From the NCBI RefSeq assembly GCF_004023625.1, contig NZ_RPDJ01000054.1, positions 1 to 47,246 on the forward strand: 47,246 nt of DNA, in the 5' to 3' direction. The translations under genes and the position numbers were made by a program. The notes under the pieces were generated by a model, which saw only the letters and a program-made list of their open reading frames with translations, was not told the DNA's origin and did not search any database. The stretch comes from Streptomyces cavernae (GTDB lineage: Bacteria > Actinomycetota > Actinomycetes > Streptomycetales > Streptomycetaceae). Shown in pieces: positions 1-7,272 of the stretch (position 1 is its first letter; each line of letters opens with the position of its first letter).

Positions 1-126
1 GCATCTCGCGGATGCACTCCGATTCTGTGGACATGGAACCCTAGGAAGTCCCATCATCCCAGCTCAGAGGGCATCCGCGTCTTCATGTCCAAGCCCTGGA
101 CCGGCTATTGCCCGGTGGATCGAGGC

Positions 127-222
127 TTAGGGCTTGCCGGGATGCAACTTGCGTGCTCCGGGTCTTGACACTGCAGCTCAGGACAGATGCTCGCCGACGA
201 TTTATTTCCCGGCAAGCCCTTA
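127..222. repeat. 90-bp mini-element bounded by 13-bp perfect inverted repeats and TTA direct repeats
   Basis: The 13-mer GGGCTTGCCGGGA at 130-142 is repeated as its exact reverse complement at 207-219. Both ends are flanked by TTA (127-129 and 220-222), which looks like a 3-bp target duplication. The interior has no coding potential. This could be a miniature inverted-repeat element or two abutting IS ends. It lies 31 bp past the end of the downstream minus-strand gene. Positions 1-126 hold no gene I recognise, only a 9-bp inverted repeat (CGCGGATGC at 7-15, GCATCCGCG at 71-79). A short open stretch in frame 1 resembles nothing known to me. Confidence 0.5.
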
Positions 223-253
223 GTCTCCTTGTCCCCCGGAGCTCCCGGACGGG

Positions 254-985
254 TCAGCCTCCGGTCGAGTCAGCTCCCGCACGAGCCGCCGCAGGAGCCC
301 CCGCACGCAGGCCGTGCAGGACGTCCACGCGGTTCGTCGTGATTGAGTCGACGCCGGCGTCCAGGAGGCGGCGCATCGAGCGGCGGGTGTCCGGGGTCCA
401 GACGGAGAGCAGGTGGCCGTCGCGGTGGACGCGGTCCGTGAGGGCGCGGTCCACCAGACCGAAGCGGTAGTTGAGCCAGCGCGGGCGCACCGTGTCGAGC
501 AGCGCGGGGCGCGGGGGCGCGAGGCTCGTCCAGGTCAGTGCTATCTCGGCCCGCGGATCGGCGGCGCGGACCGCGAGCATCGTGGACGGCCCCGCGCAGT
601 AGTACACCCGGTCCGCCGCCCCGCAGTCGCCGACGACGCCGACGATCGTACGGATCGCCGCCGCGTCGACCGGCCCCGGGAGGTCCACCAGCACCCGGTT
701 CTCCTTGGTGGCCTCCAGTGCCTCGGCGAGCGTCGGCACTCCGCCGCCGGTCAGGCCGTTCGCCTCGGCGAAGGACAGGGCGGCCAGCGGCCGGTCGTGC
801 CCCCACAGCCGCTTCAGCGTCGCGTCGTGCAGCAGAACGGGGACGCCGTCCCGGGTCGACCGGACGTCGAACTCCACCGCGTCCGCGCCTCGGTCGAGCG
901 CGGACCGCAGCGACGCGATGGTGTTCTCACGGAAGCGATAGGGATCGCCGCGGTGGGCCACGGCCGTGATGGTGCGCTGGGGCAT
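254..985 (-). CDS. glycerophosphodiester phosphodiesterase family protein
   Basis: A 243-residue protein of the GDPD TIM-barrel family, which hydrolyses glycerophosphodiesters to glycerol-3-phosphate and an alcohol. The N-terminus carries the family signature: AHRGDPYRFRENT with the catalytic His-Arg and the metal-binding Glu, then AVEFDVRSTRDGVPVLLHD with the metal ligands and second His. The length is typical for the small actinobacterial cytosolic form, and no signal peptide is visible. An alternative ATG lies three codons upstream (994). I prefer 985 because a -10-like CACAAT lies 7 nt before it, suggesting leaderless translation. The gene follows the deaminase on the same strand with a 20-nt gap. 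Substrate cannot be judged from sequence. Confidence 0.85.
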   Translation of the reverse strand: MPQRTITAVAHRGDPYRFRENTIASLRSALDRGADAVEFDVRSTRDGVPVLLHDATLKRLWGHDRPLAALSFAEANGLTGGGVPTLAEALEATKENRVLVDLPGPVDAAAIRTIVGVVGDCGAADRVYYCAGPSTMLAVRAADPRAEIALTWTSLAPPRPALLDTVRPRWLNYRFGLVDRALTDRVHRDGHLLSVWTPDTRRSMRRLLDAGVDSITTNRVDVLHGLRAGAPAAARAGADSTGG

Positions 986-998
986 GGCCCCCATTGTG
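983..998 (-). promoter_or_regulatory. putative leaderless promoter/start of the phosphodiesterase gene
   Basis: On the minus strand the string CACAAT, a plausible -10 hexamer, is followed by 7 nt (GGGGGCC) and then ATG, which would place the transcription start on the start codon. The same 15-mer ACAATGGGGGCCATG occurs at the dxr start (29098-29112). This is inference from spacing only; GGGGG could instead serve as a weak ribosome-binding site. Confidence 0.35.
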
Positions 999-1005
999 CT
1001 CGGTG

Positions 1006-2073
1006 TCAGCGGGCGAGCCACGCCGAGGTGTGGTCCTCGATCTCGGACACCAGCCTCGCCTTGCCAGCGGCGTCGAGGAACGACGCATCCACGGCGTTCC
1101 GGGCGAGGTCCGCGAGGCCGCGTTCGTCGAGGTCGAGGAGGCGGGCGGCGACCGTGTACTCGTTGTTGAGGTCCGTGCCGAACATTGGCGGGTCGTCGGA
1201 GTTCACGGTCACCAGGACACCGGCCCGCACGAACTCCTTGATCGGGTGTTCGTCGAGGGTGCGCACCGCGCGCGTGGCGATGTTCGAGGTCGGGCAGACC
1301 TCCAGCGGGATCCGCCGCTCGGCGAGGTGCGCCAGCAGTTTCGGGTCCTGCGCCGAGCTGGTGCCGTGGCCGATGCGCTCGGCGCGCAGTTCGGTCAGCG
1401 CGTCCCAGACCGTCTCCGGCCCGGTGGTCTCGCCGGCGTGCGGGACGGAGCGCAGCCCGGCAGCGATGGCCCGGTCGAAGTACGGCTTGAACTGCGGCCG
1501 CGGCACGCCTACTTCGGGCCCGCCGAGCCCGAACGACACCAGCCCCTCCGGGCGCAGCCTGTCGTCGGTGGCCAGCCGCGTGGTCTCCTCGGCCGCTTCG
1601 AGACCGGCCTCGCCGGGGATGTCGAAGCACCAGCGCAGTACGACGCCCAGCTCGGCCTCGGCCGCCTTGCGGGCGTCCTCTATGGCGTCCATGAACGCGC
1701 GCGCCTCGATGCCGCGGCGGGTCGACGAGTACGGGGTGATCGTCAGCTCCGCGTAGCGGACCTGCTGCCGGCCGAGCTCGCGGGCGACCTCGTAGGTGAG
1801 CAGCCGTACGTCCTCGGGGGTGCGGACGAGGTCGACGACCGACAGGTACACCTCGATGAAGTGGGCGAAGTCCGTGAAGGTGAAGTAGGCGGCGAGGGCC
1901 TCGGGGTCTACGGGGACCCGGGAGTCGGGGTGGCGGGCGGCGAGGGCGGAGACGATGCGCGGGGAGGCGGAGCCGACGTGGTGCACATGGAGTTCGGCCT
2001 TGGGGAGCCCTGCGATGAAGGCCTGCAGGTCCCGTGGGGCGCGGGGGGTGTGCTCGGTGCGGTGGTCGGTCAA
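1006..2073 (-). CDS. adenosine deaminase-family enzyme, probable aminodeoxyfutalosine deaminase
   Basis: A 355-residue metal-dependent amidohydrolase of the adenosine deaminase family. Zinc and catalytic motifs are in order: ELHVHHVG near residue 28 (variant of HxH), PHAGET (catalytic HAGE), RIGHG, and VNSDDPPMFG (SDDP metal Asp). I chose the TTG start at 2073 because GGAGG lies 5 nt upstream; the frame stays open for over 500 nt beyond it but reads as the shadow of the divergent gene. Family members deaminate adenosine or, in menaquinone-making actinomycetes, 6-amino-6-deoxyfutalosine. From memory the S. coelicolor gene at this position (SCO5662) is the futalosine-pathway enzyme, and the HVHHVG variant fits a non-classical substrate. 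The specific substrate is inferred. Confidence 0.85.
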   Translation of the reverse strand: MTDHRTEHTPRAPRDLQAFIAGLPKAELHVHHVGSASPRIVSALAARHPDSRVPVDPEALAAYFTFTDFAHFIEVYLSVVDLVRTPEDVRLLTYEVARELGRQQVRYAELTITPYSSTRRGIEARAFMDAIEDARKAAEAELGVVLRWCFDIPGEAGLEAAEETTRLATDDRLRPEGLVSFGLGGPEVGVPRPQFKPYFDRAIAAGLRSVPHAGETTGPETVWDALTELRAERIGHGTSSAQDPKLLAHLAERRIPLEVCPTSNIATRAVRTLDEHPIKEFVRAGVLVTVNSDDPPMFGTDLNNEYTVAARLLDLDERGLADLARNAVDASFLDAAGKARLVSEIEDHTSAWLAR

Positions 2074-2215
2074 GGGGTCCTCCCCGGAAAGGGCGCCGCG
2101 CGGTCCGGTCTGCGGGCCGGTGCGGCGCGGGTGATCGGCTGATCGGTGGTGCGGAGACATCGTAGGGCGCGCTCGTTGATGATCAGACCGGGCCGTACCA
2201 TTGCCTGGTCTGCAA

Positions 2216-2224
2216 CGGGAGGGG
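2216..2224 (+). promoter_or_regulatory. ribosome-binding site fixing the DUF4190 start
   Basis: GGGAGGGG lies 8 nt before the ATG at 2233. It decides against the in-frame upstream codons (from 2146). TACCAT at 2196-2201 is a possible -10 hexamer for this gene. Confidence 0.5.
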
Positions 2225-2232
2225 ACCCGCGT

Positions 2233-3546
2233 ATGTCCGACGACGCGCAGGAACGCACCGGCGACCCCTGGGCCCCACCCGAGCAGCGCGCCACTCCGGA
2301 CCCGCGCACGCCCGCACCGAAGGCTTCCCTCGACGGGTCCGCCGTGCCGGATGCCACCCCACCCCGGGGGTCCTGGCCGGAGGCGGAGACGGGGACGGAC
2401 GCGGACGCGCCGCAGGAGACGACCCAGTACGGGGAGGATGTGGCGGGCGTTTCGGAGACCGCCTGGGAGACCGATCGGATCGTGCCGGACCCCGCCCCGG
2501 CGGCCGGCTCCACCCCCCGGCCCTGGGCTGCCCCCGCCGGACCCGCCGGCGGCTCCACCCCTCAGCCCTGGGCGGCCACCTCCGCACCCTCCAGCGACTC
2601 CTCCGCGCCTCCCAGCCGCCACTCCGCACCCCCGAGCGGCCCCCCACAGCGGGGCAGTTCCGGTACGCCGAACACATCGGACAACCCCTTCGCGGCGCCG
2701 ACCGGACCTGGAAACGGTGCCTCCGGTGCCTCCGGTGCCTCCGGTGCCTCCGGTGCCTCCGGGGTTTCCGGCTCGGCGGACAACCCCTTCGCGTCTCCGA
2801 CCGGACCGGGAAACGCTCCCTCCGGTGCTCCCGGCAAGGCGGACAACCCCTTCGCGCCTCCGGCCGGACCTCCCTCAAGCGCCACCCCGGCCCCGCACTC
2901 CTTCGCGCCACCGGGCGGCACGCCGCCCGCGGACCCCTTCGCGCCGCCCAGCGGCACCTCGCACGCCGGCCCGCCCTTCGCCCGGCCGGGCGCCGTCCCG
3001 CCCGGCGAACCCGTTCCCCCGCCGCCGATCTCCCCGGACGGGCCCGGGCAGGTCCCCTACGGCTACCCCGCGTACGGCTACCCGGGATACGGCTACCCCG
3101 CGTACCCGGCCCCCGGCGGACAGCCCGGCTACCACCCAGGTCCCCCCGGCCACCACCCAGGTCCCCCCGGCCACCATCAAGGCGGCCCCGCCCACTACCA
3201 GGGCGCCCCCGGCACCCCGGCCTACGGCTGGCCCGCCATGCCGGTGGCTCCGAACAACGGCCTGGGCACCACCGCCATGGTGCTCGGCATCATCGCGGCC
3301 GTGGGCTTCTGCCTCTGGCCGGTGGCGATCGTCCTCGGCGTCCTCGCGGTCGTCTTCGGTGTGATCGGCAGCAGAAGGGTCCGCCGGGGCGAGGCGACCA
3401 ACGCCGGTCAGGCCATGACCGGCATCATCTGCGGGGTCATCGGCATCCTGCTGGGCGTCATGATGATCGGCCTCATGTACGCGACGTGGGGTGACGAGCC
3501 CGATGAGCCGCCGACGGAAGAGGGCTACTCGGCGGCCCGGTCGTAG
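2233..3546 (+). CDS. proline-rich DUF4190 membrane protein
   Basis: A 437-residue protein with about 340 residues of Pro/Ala/Ser/Gly-rich, presumably disordered and cytoplasmic sequence. A C-terminal DUF4190-type module follows: two hydrophobic segments near residues 345-379 and 394-417, separated by a basic RRVRRGEATNAG loop and ending in an acidic tail. The linker contains recurring DNPFAxPxGP blocks, a run of five Gly-Ala-Ser triplets encoded by a perfect 9-bp repeat, and a Tyr-rich GYPAYGYPGYGYP stretch. The family is common in streptomycetes and has no established function. It is divergent from the deaminase gene (160 nt apart) and convergent with the NADAR gene. Confidence 0.85.
   Translation: MSDDAQERTGDPWAPPEQRATPDPRTPAPKASLDGSAVPDATPPRGSWPEAETGTDADAPQETTQYGEDVAGVSETAWETDRIVPDPAPAAGSTPRPWAAPAGPAGGSTPQPWAATSAPSSDSSAPPSRHSAPPSGPPQRGSSGTPNTSDNPFAAPTGPGNGASGASGASGASGASGVSGSADNPFASPTGPGNAPSGAPGKADNPFAPPAGPPSSATPAPHSFAPPGGTPPADPFAPPSGTSHAGPPFARPGAVPPGEPVPPPPISPDGPGQVPYGYPAYGYPGYGYPAYPAPGGQPGYHPGPPGHHPGPPGHHQGGPAHYQGAPGTPAYGWPAMPVAPNNGLGTTAMVLGIIAAVGFCLWPVAIVLGVLAVVFGVIGSRRVRRGEATNAGQAMTGIICGVIGILLGVMMIGLMYATWGDEPDEPPTEEGYSAARS
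2716..2760 (+). repeat. five perfect 9-bp tandem repeats GGTGCCTCC
   Basis: Five consecutive identical copies, in frame, encode Gly-Ala-Ser x5 within the linker of the DUF4190 protein. Because the unit is a multiple of three, copy-number change would alter linker length without breaking the frame. Confidence 0.9.
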
Positions 3547-3569
3547 ACCGGGCCCTCCCGCAAGGCGGT

Positions 3570-4157
3570 TCAGCCGACCTCGCTCGGCAACTGTCGGCCG
3601 ACCTCGCTCGGCAACCGCTCCCGGGCCGCCATCAGCGCGAACCCCAGCAGGTTCAGCCCCCGCCACCGCTCCGGATCCCCGGCTCGTTCGTCGTCCGCCG
3701 CCAGGCCTATCCCCCAGACGCGGTCCATGGGGCTGGCCTCCACCAGCACCCGCTCACCCGTGCCGCGCAAGAAAGCCCCCAACTCGGGGTCCGACGCGAA
3801 CTTGTGGACGCTGCCCTCGACCACGATGCCGTAGCGCTCGCGCTCCCACACCGTGTCGTCGAAGCCGCGCACCAGGCGGCCGGCCTTCTTCGCCAGGGCG
3901 GGGTTCGGCGCCTGTAGAGCGCGGCGCTCCGCCTCCGCGTCCTGGAACAGGCGCGCCTTCGACGCCATCATCCAGTGCTCCGCCGTCGCGTACGACACCC
4001 CGTCCACCGTGAACGGCGACGGCCACCACTGGCTGAGACAGCTCGGTCCCAGCCGCCCGTCCGGCCGGGGCCGGTGCCCCCAGAAGTGCAGATACTTGAC
4101 GCGAGTCCCCGAACGGACCGCGTTGACCAGCGACTCCACCGACTCGATCTTCCCCAT
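3570..4157 (-). CDS. NADAR family protein (YbiA-like N-glycosidase)
   Basis: A 195-residue NADAR-domain protein. Relatives such as YbiA cleave the N-glycosidic bond of reactive riboflavin-pathway intermediates, and others act on ADP-ribosyl or NAD-like nucleotides. The domain signature is visible: KYLHFWGHRP near residue 20, CLSQWWPSPFTVDGVSY, then TAEHWMMASKARLF, and a conserved KKAGRLVRGFD core. ATG at 4157 is chosen; a GTG at 4181 would add eight residues (no strong ribosome site distinguishes them). The C-terminus ends in the duplicated peptide LPSEVG, from a 24-nt direct repeat in the DNA. The gene stands alone, convergent with the DUF4190 gene. Physiological substrate unknown. Confidence 0.8.
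   Translation of the reverse strand: MGKIESVESLVNAVRSGTRVKYLHFWGHRPRPDGRLGPSCLSQWWPSPFTVDGVSYATAEHWMMASKARLFQDAEAERRALQAPNPALAKKAGRLVRGFDDTVWERERYGIVVEGSVHKFASDPELGAFLRGTGERVLVEASPMDRVWGIGLAADDERAGDPERWRGLNLLGFALMAARERLPSEVGRQLPSEVG
3573..3615. repeat. duplicated GCCGACCTCGCTCGGCAAC at the convergent gene ends
   Basis: The 19-mer occurs at 3573-3591 and 3597-3615 (24-nt period). Each copy contains a small hairpin (GCCGA/TCGGC). The pair forms the last codons of the NADAR gene and may also serve as a weak bidirectional terminator between the convergent genes. Confidence 0.5.
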
Positions 4158-4229
4158 GCCCGTCAGTGTGGCAGCCGCCACTGACAGTCCGTCCCGCGTT
4201 TTCGGCCCCGACTCGACACTCAGCCGACA

Positions 4230-4294
4230 GATTCCGTCGCGTAATCAAAAGGCAACAACGGAATCACTTGTTGGAGTGGCCTGATTCTGTCAGG
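4230..4294. promoter_or_regulatory. two inverted repeats upstream of the aminobutyraldehyde dehydrogenase gene
   Basis: GATTCCGT at 4230-4237 is mirrored by ACGGAATC at 4258-4265 (8-bp arms, 20-nt spacer). CCTGA at 4280-4284 is mirrored by TCAGG at 4290-4294. Both lie in the 200-bp promoter region of the first polyamine-catabolic gene and are candidate operators. The regulator is unknown. Confidence 0.4.
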
Positions 4295-4358
4295 ATCGGC
4301 ACTCAAATCGAGCTGAAGCTACGTCATGGTCTGCGTGGACGCGGTGGAGGAGAGCGAC

Positions 4359-5903
4359 ATGGAAAACCGTGGCGACAGCGCCCGAGGCACCCGGGACCAG
4401 GCGCTGCGACACGTACGCGAACACTTCGCCGACGGTGCCCAGTACATCGCGGGCCGCCCGGCCAAGGGGACTTCCGGCCGTACTCACACGGTGGTGGATC
4501 CGGCCACCGGCGACGAGATCCACACCTACGAACTCGCCGGAGCGGACGACGTCGACTCCGCCGTCGCCGCCGCCCGAGACGCCTTCCCCCTGTGGTCCGC
4601 CGCCACCCCCGGCGAGCGTTCCGACGCCCTGCACCGTTTCGCCGCCGTCCTCGCCGACCGCGCCGGGGAGTTCGCCCTGGCCGAGTCCCTCCAGTGCGGC
4701 AAGCCGCTCAAGCTCAGCCGGGAGTTCGACGTCCCCGGCACGATCGACAACACCGCCTTCTTCGCGGGGGCCGCCCGGCATCTCCAGGGCCAGTCCGCGG
4801 GCGAGTACTCCGGCGACCACACCTCCTACGTGCGCCGCGAACCCATCGGCGTCATCGGCTCGATCGCGCCGTGGAACTACCCGTTGCAGATGGCCGCCTG
4901 GAAGATCCTCCCGGCCGTCGCCGCGGGCAACACGATCGTCCTCAAGCCCGCCGAACTGACCCCCCTGACCTCGCTCCTCTTCGCCGCGTCCGCGACCGAG
5001 GCGGGCATCCCCGACGGTGTGATCAACATCGTCACGGGCACCGGCGGACAGGCCGGTGAGCGCCTGGTCGCGCACCCGGACGTCGCCATGATCTCCTTCA
5101 CCGGCTCCACCCCCGTCGGCAAGCGGGTCGCCGAGATCGCCACCGGTACCGTCAAGCGCCTCCACCTCGAACTCGGCGGCAAGGCCCCCTTCGTGGTCTT
5201 CGACGACGCCGACATCGAGGCCGCCGTGCACGGCGCGGTGGCGGGCGCGCTGATCAACACCGGCCAGGACTGCACGGCGGCCACGCGCGCGTACGTGCAA
5301 AGGCCCCTCTACGAGGAGTTCGTCTCCGCGACCGCCGACCTCATGGCGACCGTCCGGCTCGGCGACCCGTTCGAGCCCGGCACCGACCTGGGCCCGTTGA
5401 TCTCGTACGCGCAGCGCGACCGCGTGGCCGGTTTCGTCGACCGGGCGCGCACGCACGCACGCGTGGTCACCGGCGGCGCCGCCCCACAGCACCTGAAGGG
5501 CGCCTACTACCTGCCCACGCTGATCACCGACGCCGCGCAGGACAGTGAGATCGTCCAGTCGGAGATCTTCGGCCCCGTGCTCGTCGTGCTGCCCTTCGAC
5601 GACGACGATGACGGCATCGCGCTCGCCAACGACACCCCGTACGGGCTCGCCGCCTCCGCCTGGAGCCGCGATGTGTACCGGGCGGGCCGTGCGACCCGGG
5701 AGATCCGGGCGGGCTGCGTCTGGATCAACGACCACATCCCGATCATCAGCGAGATGCCGCACGGCGGATACCGGGCGTCCGGCTTCGGCAAGGACATGTC
5801 CGCCTATTCCTTCGAGGAGTACACCCAGGTGAAGCACGTCATGTTCGACAACACCGCGGTGGCCCGCAAGGACTGGCACCGCACGGTCTTCGGGGACCGA
5901 TAG
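4359..5903 (+). CDS. gamma-aminobutyraldehyde dehydrogenase (aldehyde dehydrogenase family)
   Basis: A 514-residue NAD(P)-dependent aldehyde dehydrogenase. The PWNYPL cofactor-binding region, the general-base Glu in LELGGK (about residue 271) and the catalytic Cys in NTGQDCT (about residue 305) are all present. The GGAGG at 4346-4350, 8 nt before ATG 4359, selects this start over ATG 4326. Its position before potDABC and a PuuB-like oxidase points to oxidation of 4-aminobutyraldehyde, or its gamma-glutamyl form, to the GABA stage of polyamine breakdown. A strong palindrome after the stop separates it from the transporter genes. Substrate is inferred from context. Confidence 0.85.
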   Translation: MENRGDSARGTRDQALRHVREHFADGAQYIAGRPAKGTSGRTHTVVDPATGDEIHTYELAGADDVDSAVAAARDAFPLWSAATPGERSDALHRFAAVLADRAGEFALAESLQCGKPLKLSREFDVPGTIDNTAFFAGAARHLQGQSAGEYSGDHTSYVRREPIGVIGSIAPWNYPLQMAAWKILPAVAAGNTIVLKPAELTPLTSLLFAASATEAGIPDGVINIVTGTGGQAGERLVAHPDVAMISFTGSTPVGKRVAEIATGTVKRLHLELGGKAPFVVFDDADIEAAVHGAVAGALINTGQDCTAATRAYVQRPLYEEFVSATADLMATVRLGDPFEPGTDLGPLISYAQRDRVAGFVDRARTHARVVTGGAAPQHLKGAYYLPTLITDAAQDSEIVQSEIFGPVLVVLPFDDDDDGIALANDTPYGLAASAWSRDVYRAGRATREIRAGCVWINDHIPIISEMPHGGYRASGFGKDMSAYSFEEYTQVKHVMFDNTAVARKDWHRTVFGDR

Positions 5904-5916
5904 CCCGCCGCCGCCG

Positions 5917-5940
5917 CCGTCGGCGGCGCGCCGCCGACGG
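5917..5940. terminator. 24-bp perfect palindrome between dehydrogenase and potD-like gene
   Basis: Two 12-bp arms (CCGTCGGCGGCG and its exact complement) abut without a spacer 13 nt after the dehydrogenase stop. The RNA would fold into a very GC-rich hairpin. There is no U tract, so it may be a partial terminator, attenuator or mRNA stabiliser setting different levels for the dehydrogenase and the transporter. Confidence 0.55.
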
Positions 5941-6016
5941 ACCGCCGCACACACCGGGGGAACGACCGCCACCTCGGGCGCTGACCAGGCCCCCCTGACG
6001 AAAGGCCACCACGCGC

Positions 6017-7270
6017 ATGGAGCAGAACGAGCCCGAACGCCTATCCCCGGCCCAACTGGCCGCCATGCGGCGCAGTCTCACCAGCGGGAGGGCCGCCCTC
6101 ACCCGTCGGTCGCTGCTGCGGGCGTCCGCAGGCGGCGCACTGGTCGCCGGCGGGCTCGGGGCGCTCACCGGCTGTGGCATCCCCGCCGCCGGCAAGACCC
6201 AGGGCGGTGTTTCCGCCGAGGACCACTCGGCCAAGGAGAAGACGGTCAACTTCTCCAACTGGACCGAGTACATCGACATCGACGACAGCGGAAAGCGTCA
6301 CCCCACGCTTGAGGCCTTCACCAAACGCACCGGCATCACGGTCAAGTACACCGAGGACATCAACGACAACAACGAGTTCTTCGCCAAGATCAAACCGCAG
6401 CTCGCCGCAGGCCAGGACACCGGCCGCGACATCATCGTCCTCACCGACTGGCTCGCCGGCCGGCTGATCCGCCTGGGCTGGGCGCAGAAACTGGACCCGT
6501 CCAACCTGCCGCACGCCTTCGCCAACCTCTCCGACCAGTTCCGCAGCCCCGACTGGGACCCGGGCCGCGCCTACTCGTACCCCTGGCAGGGCATCTCGAC
6601 GGTCATCGCGTACAACAAGAAGGCGCTCGACGGCGCCGAGGTGAAGTCGGTCTCCGACATGCTCGACAACCCCAAACTCAAGGGGCGCGTCGGCTTCCTC
6701 ACCGAAATGCGCGACACGATCGGGATGACCCTGCTCGACATGGGCAAGGACCCGGCGAAGTTCACCGACGACGACTACGACGCCGCCATCGCCCGCCTCC
6801 AGAAGGCCGTCGACTCGCAGCAGATACGCCGCTTCACCGGCAACGACTACACCTCCGACCTCACCAAGGGCGACTTCGCGGCCTGCATCGCCTGGGCCGG
6901 TGACGTCGTGCAGCTCAAGGCCGACAGCCCGGACGTCGACTTCATGATCCCCGACAGCGGCTATCTGACGTCGAGCGACAACATGCTGATCCCCAACAAG
7001 GCACGTCACAAGACCAACGCCGAGCGGCTCATGGACTACTACTACGAGCCCGGACCGGCCGCCGAACTCGCCGCGTACATCAACTACGTGACCCCGGTCG
7101 AGGCGACGAAGGTGAGGCCCTACCTCGCGAAGATCGACCAGAGCGCGGCCGACAACCCGCTGATCATTCCCGACCAGTCCATGGCCGCGAAGTCCCGTGC
7201 CTTCCGCTCGCTGAGCCAGAAGGAAGAGACGGCCTACGAAGCCAAGTTCGCGAAGCTCACAGGGGCGTGA
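6017..7270 (+). CDS. potD: polyamine ABC transporter substrate-binding lipoprotein (PotD-type)
   Basis: A 417-residue extracellular solute-binding protein. The N-terminus has a twin-arginine motif (TRRSLLRA, residues 29-36), a hydrophobic stretch and a lipobox LTGC with lipidated Cys near residue 53, so it is a Tat-exported lipoprotein. The mature part shows the PotD/PotF pattern: NWTEYIDID at the start of the binding domain, followed by an ITVKYTEDINDNNEFF region. GAAAGG upstream of ATG 6017 is a moderate ribosome site. It is the first gene of a four-gene transporter operon; its last codons overlap the possible GTG of the ATPase gene. Putrescine or spermidine is the expected ligand. Confidence 0.85.
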   Translation: MEQNEPERLSPAQLAAMRRSLTSGRAALTRRSLLRASAGGALVAGGLGALTGCGIPAAGKTQGGVSAEDHSAKEKTVNFSNWTEYIDIDDSGKRHPTLEAFTKRTGITVKYTEDINDNNEFFAKIKPQLAAGQDTGRDIIVLTDWLAGRLIRLGWAQKLDPSNLPHAFANLSDQFRSPDWDPGRAYSYPWQGISTVIAYNKKALDGAEVKSVSDMLDNPKLKGRVGFLTEMRDTIGMTLLDMGKDPAKFTDDDYDAAIARLQKAVDSQQIRRFTGNDYTSDLTKGDFAACIAWAGDVVQLKADSPDVDFMIPDSGYLTSSDNMLIPNKARHKTNAERLMDYYYEPGPAAELAAYINYVTPVEATKVRPYLAKIDQSAADNPLIIPDQSMAAKSRAFRSLSQKEETAYEAKFAKLTGA

Positions 7271-7272
7271 CG

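Noticed and set aside
165..193. TTGACA at 165-170 as a promoter
   Set aside because: No -10 hexamer at 16-19 nt and no downstream plus-strand gene.
254..1630. Single 458-codon frame spanning two genes on the minus strand
   Set aside because: Only the part from about 994 downward is the phosphodiesterase; the rest is the deaminase gene read in the wrong frame.
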